From Lentzea nigeriaca (GTDB lineage Bacteria; Actinomycetota; Actinomycetes; Mycobacteriales; Pseudonocardiaceae): 64,000 bases of DNA. The notes under the pieces were generated by a model. That model saw nothing but the letters and a program-made list of their open reading frames with translations. It ran no database searches and was not told the DNA's origin. Both the position numbers and the translations under genes were made by a program. Shown here piece after piece: positions 59,297-64,000 of this stretch. Where the stretch lies: NCBI RefSeq assembly GCF_016907955.1, contig NZ_JAFBCX010000005.1:124001-188000 (forward strand). Direction: 5' to 3'. The stretch's first letter is position 1. Each line of letters opens with the position of its first letter.

Positions 59297-60832
59297 TCAG
59301 TGCTGCGGAGCCCGGCGCGGACGGCCGGTGCGCTCGGTCCGGCCGAAACCACGGCCGCCCTCGGAGCGCTCCGAGCGGCGCGGACCGCCGCGGAACTCGC
59401 CGCCTTCCGAGCGACGGCCGGAGCCACCGCGGTACTCACCGCGGCCACCGGCCGACGGGGCACCGAAGCGACGACCGCCACCGCCACCACCGCGGCGGGC
59501 CGGCTTCTCGCGCTCGATCACCGGCTCACCGCTCGGGGTGCGGGCACCCGTGATGCGGATCAGGTCCTCGTCGCCGGGGCGCACCTTCGTGCTCTCCGGA
59601 CGGATGCCCGCGCGCGCTGCCATACCCTGGACGGCGCGGCGCTGGTCGTGCGTGACCAGCGTGACGACCGTGCCGGACTGACCGGCGCGAGCCGTGCGGC
59701 CGGCGCGGTGCAGGTAGTCCTTCGGGTCGGCAGGCGGGTCGACGTGGACGACCAGCGAGACGTCGTCGACGTGGATGCCACGGGCCGCCACGTCCGTCGC
59801 GATCAGGACCGGCGTGGTGCCCTCGCGGAACTCGCCGAGCACGCGCGTGCGGGCGCTCTGGGCCTTGCCGCCGTGCAGGGCGCCCGCGTGGACGCCGACG
59901 GAGCGCAGCTTCTTCGCGAGGCGGTCGACGTGGTGCTTGGTGCGCACGAACATGATCGTGCGGCCCTCACGCGCGGCCACCTCGGTCACCACCGTCTGCT
60001 TGTCCTCCTGGGACACGAACAGCAGGTGGTGCTCCATCGTCGTGACGCTCGCGGTGGGCGGGGCCACCGAGTGCGTCACCGGGTCGTGCAGGTACTGGCG
60101 GACCAGCTTGTCCACGTCGCCGTCGAGCGTCGCGGAGAACAGCAGGCGCTGCCCGTCCTGCGGGGTCAGGTCGAGGATCGCGCGGACCTGGGGCATGAAG
60201 CCCATGTCCGCCATCTGGTCGGCCTCGTCCAGCGCGGTGATCTCGACCTGGGAGAGGTCGCAGGTCTGCTGGCGGACGTGGTCGGACAGGCGGCCCGGCG
60301 TGGCGATCAGCAGGTCGACGCCGCGGCGCAGGTGGTCGATCTGGCGCGGGAACGACGTGCCGCCCACGACGGTGCGGCACCACAGGCCCAGCGAACGGGC
60401 GTGCGGCATGAGCGCCGTCTCCACCTGCATCGCGAGCTCGCGGGTCGGGACGAGGATGAGGCCGCGCGGCTTGTGCGGCATCGAGCGGCCGCCCGCGAGG
60501 CGGGTCAGCATCGCCAGGCCGAACGCCAGCGTCTTGCCGGAGCCGGTCTGACCGCGGCCGAGGATGTCACGGCCGGACAGCGAGTCGGGAAGGGTGGCCG
60601 CCTGGATCGGGAACGGCTCGGTGATCTCGTTGGCGGCGAGGGAGCGGATCAGTGCGTCGCTGAGGCCGAGCTCGGCGAACGAGGGCAGCGGGCCTTCCGG
60701 CAGCGTGCTCTCGAAGTGCTCGGCGACGATCGGTTCCTCGACCCGCTGCTGCGGGCGCGAGGAGTTGCCCTGGCGGCCCGAGCGGCGCCGCGGCCTGCGG
60801 CTGAAAGAGCGCTCGGAACGACCTTCGGACAT
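59297..60832 (-). CDS. DEAD-box RNA helicase
   Basis: A 511-residue helicase: basic N-terminus, Q-motif, GQTGSGKT, PTRELAMQ, LDEADQMADMGF, SATLDG and HRAGRTARAG, then an Arg/Gly-rich RGG-like tail. It probably remodels structured RNA in cold or during ribosome assembly. The start is uncertain: ATG 60832 is given; TTG 60841 has GGAGG six bases upstream and ATG 60859 is also in frame. Confidence 0.94.
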   Translation of the reverse strand: MSEGRSERSFSRRPRRRSGRQGNSSRPQQRVEEPIVAEHFESTLPEGPLPSFAELGLSDALIRSLAANEITEPFPIQAATLPDSLSGRDILGRGQTGSGKTLAFGLAMLTRLAGGRSMPHKPRGLILVPTRELAMQVETALMPHARSLGLWCRTVVGGTSFPRQIDHLRRGVDLLIATPGRLSDHVRQQTCDLSQVEITALDEADQMADMGFMPQVRAILDLTPQDGQRLLFSATLDGDVDKLVRQYLHDPVTHSVAPPTASVTTMEHHLLFVSQEDKQTVVTEVAAREGRTIMFVRTKHHVDRLAKKLRSVGVHAGALHGGKAQSARTRVLGEFREGTTPVLIATDVAARGIHVDDVSLVVHVDPPADPKDYLHRAGRTARAGQSGTVVTLVTHDQRRAVQGMAARAGIRPESTKVRPGDEDLIRITGARTPSGEPVIEREKPARRGGGGGGRRFGAPSAGGRGEYRGGSGRRSEGGEFRGGPRRSERSEGGRGFGRTERTGRPRRAPQH

Positions 60833-61020
60833 GGATGGCAAAACAAACCTCCGAGACATGGCACGTCTCAAGGCTGCCCCGCGCGCTACCGCGGTGCCGA
60901 TCACGAGGACGGGCCCGGCGTGATGGTCACGCCGCTGATGAGTGGGTGGACGCACCGGTCAACGGCTGTCAGGCCTTCATCGGTGCACAGCACAGTCTAG
61001 CTGATCATTGACGGTGCGAT

Positions 61021-61058
61021 GCGCGCCCGGCCGTGTCGTTGGACACGGCAGGGCGCGC
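61021..61058 (-). terminator. Terminator hairpin after the RIO kinase gene
   Basis: GCGCGCCC and GGGCGCGC, then GCCGTGTC and GACACGGC, form a 17-bp stem with one internal mismatch and a GTTG loop, 7 bp after the RIO stop. Confidence 0.68.
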
Positions 61059-61065
61059 GCGTGGC

Positions 61066-62031
61066 TCACATCATGCCCGCCACGTCCAGCAGCGTCGCCA
61101 CCAGCGCGGACGGGTCGCCGATCTCCGGCTGGAGACCGCGCGAGGCGAACCAGCCGGCGATGTTGCGGACGTCGCGGTCGAGGAACTCCACGCCGCGCGG
61201 GTTCGCGACGAGGTCGACCACCTGCGGCAGGTCGATCATGATCAGCCTGCCTTCGTGGACCATCAGGTTGAACGCGGACAGGTCGCCGTGCGTGAGGCCC
61301 GCCTCCGCGAGCGTCATCAGCGTGGCCACCAGCTGACGCCACAGGTCGAGCAGTTCGTCCTCGTCCGGACGCGTCTGCGCGAGCCGTGGTGCCGCGGTGC
61401 CCTCGTCGTCACCGATGAACTCCAGCAGCAGTTCGGTGCCACTGCGCTGCACCGGATACGGTACGGGCGCGCCGATCTGCCACAGCCTGGCGAGCGCGGC
61501 GAACTCCGCGACCGCCCACTGCTCCGCGATCAGGTTGCGCCCGAACGCGGTGCGGTTCTGGACAGCCCGCAGCTCGCGGGACTTCTTCATCTTGCGACCC
61601 TCCAGATACCCCGCGTCGCGGTGGAACATCCGGTGGTCGTTGCTGCGGTAGCGCTTGGCGGCGAGCAGGCACGCCTTCTCGCCCATCGCGCGCTCCAGCA
61701 GGAAGACGTCCGCTTCCTTGCCGGTCTTCACGATGCCCAGCTCGCGGTCGACCGCGGCGAGCTCGGTGACGAGCCAGCTCGGGTACGGCTTCGGCCCCTG
61801 CTCGGCGTCACCCCACGTCGACCAGCGATCGCCGTCCTCGGGGGTGTCCGCCGTGCTGAGCTGGTCCTCGCGCAGTCGCGAAACCCGCAGCTTTTCCTCT
61901 TCTGTCATGCGGCCGCGACGCGTCGGTTCCGCGTCGTCGGCGGTGCGCTTGCCGCGCTTTCCCATGCGCTGCTTGGTGTCAGCGCCGTCGAAAGTGGACT
62001 CGTAACGGTCGTAAAGATCGTGCTCGCGCAC
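61066..62031 (-). CDS. RIO1-type serine kinase/ATPase
   Basis: A 321-residue RIO kinase. The glycine-poor loop VKTGKEADVFLLE, the catalytic THGDLSAFNLMV and the metal-binding MIDLPQVVD are intact. RIO proteins assist small-subunit maturation in archaea and eukaryotes; bacterial copies are less studied. GTG 62031 has GGGAGA seven bases upstream. A 19-codon frame with a strong ribosome site precedes it. Confidence 0.92.
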   Translation of the reverse strand: MREHDLYDRYESTFDGADTKQRMGKRGKRTADDAEPTRRGRMTEEEKLRVSRLREDQLSTADTPEDGDRWSTWGDAEQGPKPYPSWLVTELAAVDRELGIVKTGKEADVFLLERAMGEKACLLAAKRYRSNDHRMFHRDAGYLEGRKMKKSRELRAVQNRTAFGRNLIAEQWAVAEFAALARLWQIGAPVPYPVQRSGTELLLEFIGDDEGTAAPRLAQTRPDEDELLDLWRQLVATLMTLAEAGLTHGDLSAFNLMVHEGRLIMIDLPQVVDLVANPRGVEFLDRDVRNIAGWFASRGLQPEIGDPSALVATLLDVAGMM

Positions 62032-62095
62032 GGTGGGGTCTCCCGAAAGATGAAGGTGACCGCCCCACTGGCGCTCTGCGATCAAACGATGCTGA

Positions 62096-62155
62096 TCAGG
62101 CGCGAAGGGCGGAGGGACGGGTCCTGCGGCCACGTCCGAAGACAGGCTCTGACAT
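62096..62155 (-). CDS. Possible 19-residue upstream peptide
   Basis: ATG at 62155 follows an ideal GAGGAGGT ribosome site and encodes MSEPVFGRGRRTRPSALRA, ending 64 bp before the RIO start. It is too short to place in a family; it could be a regulatory leader peptide or chance. Confidence 0.4.
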   Translation of the reverse strand: MSEPVFGRGRRTRPSALRA

Positions 62156-62234
62156 GTCGCACCTCCTCGTTCCCACACGCCGCACTTCGGCTGCGGTGAA
62201 GCTTGCCCGGTCGTCTCCCAGGCGCGCAACCGAA

Positions 62235-62963
62235 TTAATCGGTGATCAGGTCCGCGGTCTTCTCGCCGGTCTGCACGACCTTGAGCCCGGCCTTCTGCGC
62301 GAGCCTGACCAGGCCTTTCAGGTCGCTCGGCTCCGCGCTCGTGGTCACCAGGGCACGCGCGAGCAGACCCTTGTGCGCCTTGTTGAAGTGGCTGACGACC
62401 TTGCCCTCGCTCGTGATCACCCGGACGACGACGGCGTGCGGGATCTTCGCGAGGCTCGAGTACGCACCGGACCGAAGGTCGACGACGAACTCGTCGGCGC
62501 TTTTGAAGACCGGCTCCAGCACCGGCTTCCACAGCGTGCGCAGACTGCCGTGCGACGGGAGCGTGCAGCCGCCGGACAGCCGGTACGCGGGCACCGGATC
62601 GCCGCCACGGATCGCGCCGAACAACGCCGACGCGACCGCGAGCCGCCGGTAGGCGCGTTCCTTCTCGGCCTTCTTGAGGGTGCCGAAGTCCAGGTTGTCG
62701 TAGAGGACGCCGGTGTAGCGCAGCAGTGCGGGCGTGGTCGCCGACGTGCGCAAAGCCGCGTTGCGCTCGACCTCGTCGAGCTGACGCTCGGAGATGTCGA
62801 GCGCCTTGAGGCTCGCCGGCACGTCGTTCGCCAGGTCCTCCAGTGCGGACACCAGCTTGTCCCGCACGGGGTTGAGCTCAGGGAACGACAGCGCGTCGAG
62901 ATCGAGCGGCGCACCCTCGCCGCCGATCGCCTTGGTCTCCGACGGGGGAAGCAGCACCAGCAC
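62235..62963 (-). CDS. yaaA: Peroxide stress protein YaaA family
   Basis: A 242-residue DUF328/UPF0246 protein with VLVLLPPSETK at the start and LPSHGSLRTLWKPVLEP near the middle. E. coli YaaA lowers intracellular iron and protects DNA during H2O2 stress. TACTCT lies eight bases before the GTG, so it is probably leaderless. It shares the strand with the RIO gene. Confidence 0.91.
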   Translation of the reverse strand: MLVLLPPSETKAIGGEGAPLDLDALSFPELNPVRDKLVSALEDLANDVPASLKALDISERQLDEVERNAALRTSATTPALLRYTGVLYDNLDFGTLKKAEKERAYRRLAVASALFGAIRGGDPVPAYRLSGGCTLPSHGSLRTLWKPVLEPVFKSADEFVVDLRSGAYSSLAKIPHAVVVRVITSEGKVVSHFNKAHKGLLARALVTTSAEPSDLKGLVRLAQKAGLKVVQTGEKTADLITD

Positions 62964-63006
62964 GGTTGGAAAGAGTAGGGCAACGCCGGAAAACCGCTGG
63001 ACCTGC

Positions 63007-63181
63007 GTGCTGGCCTGGGAGGTGGACGCGCTCGATCGCCTGTACCGCTCGCTCGACGCACGGATGCGTACCGAGGACACGGATGCGTCCCGAGGACGTC
63101 GTCGTTCTCGTACTGGAGGCCCAGCTCTCGTTGACGTCCGCCGGACACCGGGCGATCGGGGTGGCGGCCGGGCGGCTCTAG
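63007..63181 (+). pseudogene. Possible frameshifted small gene
   Basis: VLAWEVDALDRLYRSLDARM continues in another frame as MRPEDVVVLVLEAQLS, ending at TAG 63179-63181. The switch coincides with an imperfect 19-bp tandem duplication (63061-63079 and 63080-63098); removing one copy restores one frame of about 50 residues. No family is recognised and the start is uncertain. Confidence 0.32.
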
Positions 63182-63217
63182 TTCAGCGGTGGAACGCCCG
63201 GCTCGATCCTCCGGGTG

Positions 63218-63710
63218 GACGCCGGTTCGAGCCCGGCCCGCCGGTCACCCGTGCGGCACACCCCGCGACGCGCCACGGCGCCTGCACCGTCAGGTACGCG
63301 AGGCCGAGCGTGCCGCGCCACCCGCGCAGGATGGGTGCGGTGCCGGTCCACCTTCGCCCCGATCTCCGCCGCGCGCACCCAGCCCGAACGGACGCCGGAT
63401 CGAACCCGGCCGCACACCGATGCAGCACACCCCGACGCGCTACGGCGCCTGCAACGTCAGATACGCCAGACCGAGCGTGCCGCGCCACCCGCGCAGGCGA
63501 TGGGTGCGGTGCCGGTCCGCCTTCGCCCCGATCTCCGCCGCGCGCACCCAGCCCGAACGGACGCCGGATCGAACCCGGCCGCACACCCCCGCAGCACACC
63601 CCGACGCGCTACGGCGCCTGCAACGTCAGATACGCCAGACCGAGCATGCCCCGCCAGCCACGTAGGCGGTAGGTGCGGTGCCGGTCCGCCTTCGTCCTGA
63701 CCTCCGCCGC
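63218..63710. repeat. Tandem copies of a methyltransferase 3' end
   Basis: Three units begin at 63218, 63391 and 63560 (173 and 169 bp apart) with GACGCCGG(A/T)TCGA. The third unit overlaps the true 3' end of the minus-strand methyltransferase; the other two are extra copies of its last ~30 codons plus downstream DNA. The first copy lost the stop codon. Confidence 0.78.
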
Positions 63711-64000
63711 GTGTTCCGAGTCCGGGTGGTCGCGCAGCCAGCGTTCCCACGCCAGCGCGTGGCCGTTCTCGAACACGTCCCACTCGTCGAGGTTCGCCTG
63801 TTCCACCGCGAGCAGGCGGTAGCCGTGCGCGTGGGCGAGGTCGACGAGATCGGCCAGCGAGCCGTACTGGTCGCGTGGGATCGGCATGGCGGCGAGTTGC
63901 TCGGCGGTCGGCTCGCGTTCCCAGAAACCCTCGCCCAGCAACAGCTTTCCGCGCGGACTGAGCAGATTCTTCGCTGCGGTGAGCGCGTTCGCCGTGTGCT
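63609..64000 (-). CDS. SAM-dependent methyltransferase, C-terminal part (partial at right edge)
   Basis: About 130 residues are visible, reading TANALTAAKNLLSPRGKLLLGEG, then FWEREPTAEQLAAMP, and ending LAYLTLQAP. The first part is the motif after strand beta4/5 of class I methyltransferases; the SAM-binding N-terminus is beyond the window. Substrate unknown. The 3' end is repeated twice more downstream. Confidence 0.75.
   Translation of the reverse strand, partial: HTANALTAAKNLLSPRGKLLLGEGFWEREPTAEQLAAMPIPRDQYGSLADLVDLAHAHGYRLLAVEQANLDEWDVFENGHALAWERWLRDHPDSEHAAEVRTKADRHRTYRLRGWRGMLGLAYLTLQAP

Noticed and set aside
63165-63255. tRNA-like D-arm (TAGTTCAGCGGTGGAAC) and T-arm (GCCGG-TTCGAGC-CCGGC)
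   Set aside because: The acceptor halves do not pair and the anticodon loop would be nine bases. The T-arm also belongs to the tandem repeat copies. Not supported as a tRNA.
63218-63710. Tandem repeats as a CRISPR array
   Set aside because: Units are ~170 bp without short unique spacers and match a gene 3' end.

Overview
This is a high-GC actinobacterial chromosome segment, most likely from the Pseudonocardiales (a Lentzea/Saccharothrix-like genome; this placement is inferred from gene content, not tested). It has the classic actinobacterial order rimP-nusA-ylxR-infB-ylxP-rbfA-DHH phosphoesterase-truB-ribF-rpsO-pnp-M16 peptidase-dapB-thyX-dapA-rnj-ftsK on the minus strand, frequent GTG starts, 4-nt ATGA/GTGA gene overlaps, many apparently leaderless genes, and several long SARP/AfsR-type regulators.

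Layout. 1-1215: right end of a YcaO/SagB azole-peptide (TOMM-like) locus cut by the window edge. 1300-2431: secreted phospholipase A2 and a GNAT acetyltransferase. 2389-4761: ftsK. 4880-7050: PlsC-like acyltransferase, a membrane protein and an alpha/beta hydrolase. 7060-10580: a large SARP regulator divergent from a methyltransferase, with 11-bp-phased heptamers between them. 10731-11531: an orphan ATP synthase subunit a. 11608-17876 (minus): thyX, ACT protein, Ser/Thr kinase, lipoprotein, TIGR03085 protein, dapA, rnj. 17934-19342: ribbon-helix-helix protein and DUF4097 protein. 19430-21539: aldo/keto reductase, TetR and SMI1/KNR4 operon. 21667-23072: ArsR/SRPBCC pair. 23143-25489: VTT membrane protein, GNAT, YcaQ-like glycosylase. 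25494-31368 (minus): rpsO, pnp, M16 peptidase, dapB, a membrane/TPR protein, GrpB. 31496-37660 (minus): RNA 2',3'-cyclic phosphodiesterase, XRE regulator, ribF, truB, MFS and MATE transporters. 37915-46125 (minus): ROK regulator, DHH phosphoesterase, rbfA, ylxP, infB, ylxR, nusA, rimP. 46254-52644: small envelope, metabolic and membrane genes. 52648-59225: two divergent SARP-type regulators flanking a tiny secreted repeat peptide. 59297-64000: DEAD-box helicase, RIO kinase, YaaA, then a decayed tandem-repeat region and the 3' end of a methyltransferase running off the right edge.

How the genes work together. The core is translation and RNA metabolism (NusA, RimP, IF-2, RbfA, TruB, S15, PNPase, RNase J, RIO kinase, DEAD helicase) interleaved with lysine/diaminopimelate (DapA, DapB), flavin (RibF) and thymidylate (ThyX) synthesis. 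Accessory blocks are mostly self-contained regulator-plus-target modules: TetR with the aldo/keto reductase, ArsR with the SRPBCC protein, and SARPs with a methyltransferase or the secreted peptide.

The most unusual things seen are: (i) a secreted peptide with four NDTPWG/DDTPWG repeats between two SARP regulators; (ii) a roughly 100-bp MITE-like insertion flanked by 15-bp direct repeats that duplicated the start of the 2',3'-cyclic phosphodiesterase gene and kept its ATGA coupling; (iii) an orphan atpB whose ribosome-binding site lies in an 11-bp inverted repeat; (iv) a ylxR frame with no standard start codon; (v) recurring long intergenic palindromes; (vi) tandem copies of a methyltransferase 3' end at the right edge. 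No rRNA or CRISPR array was recognised, and no tRNA could be supported.
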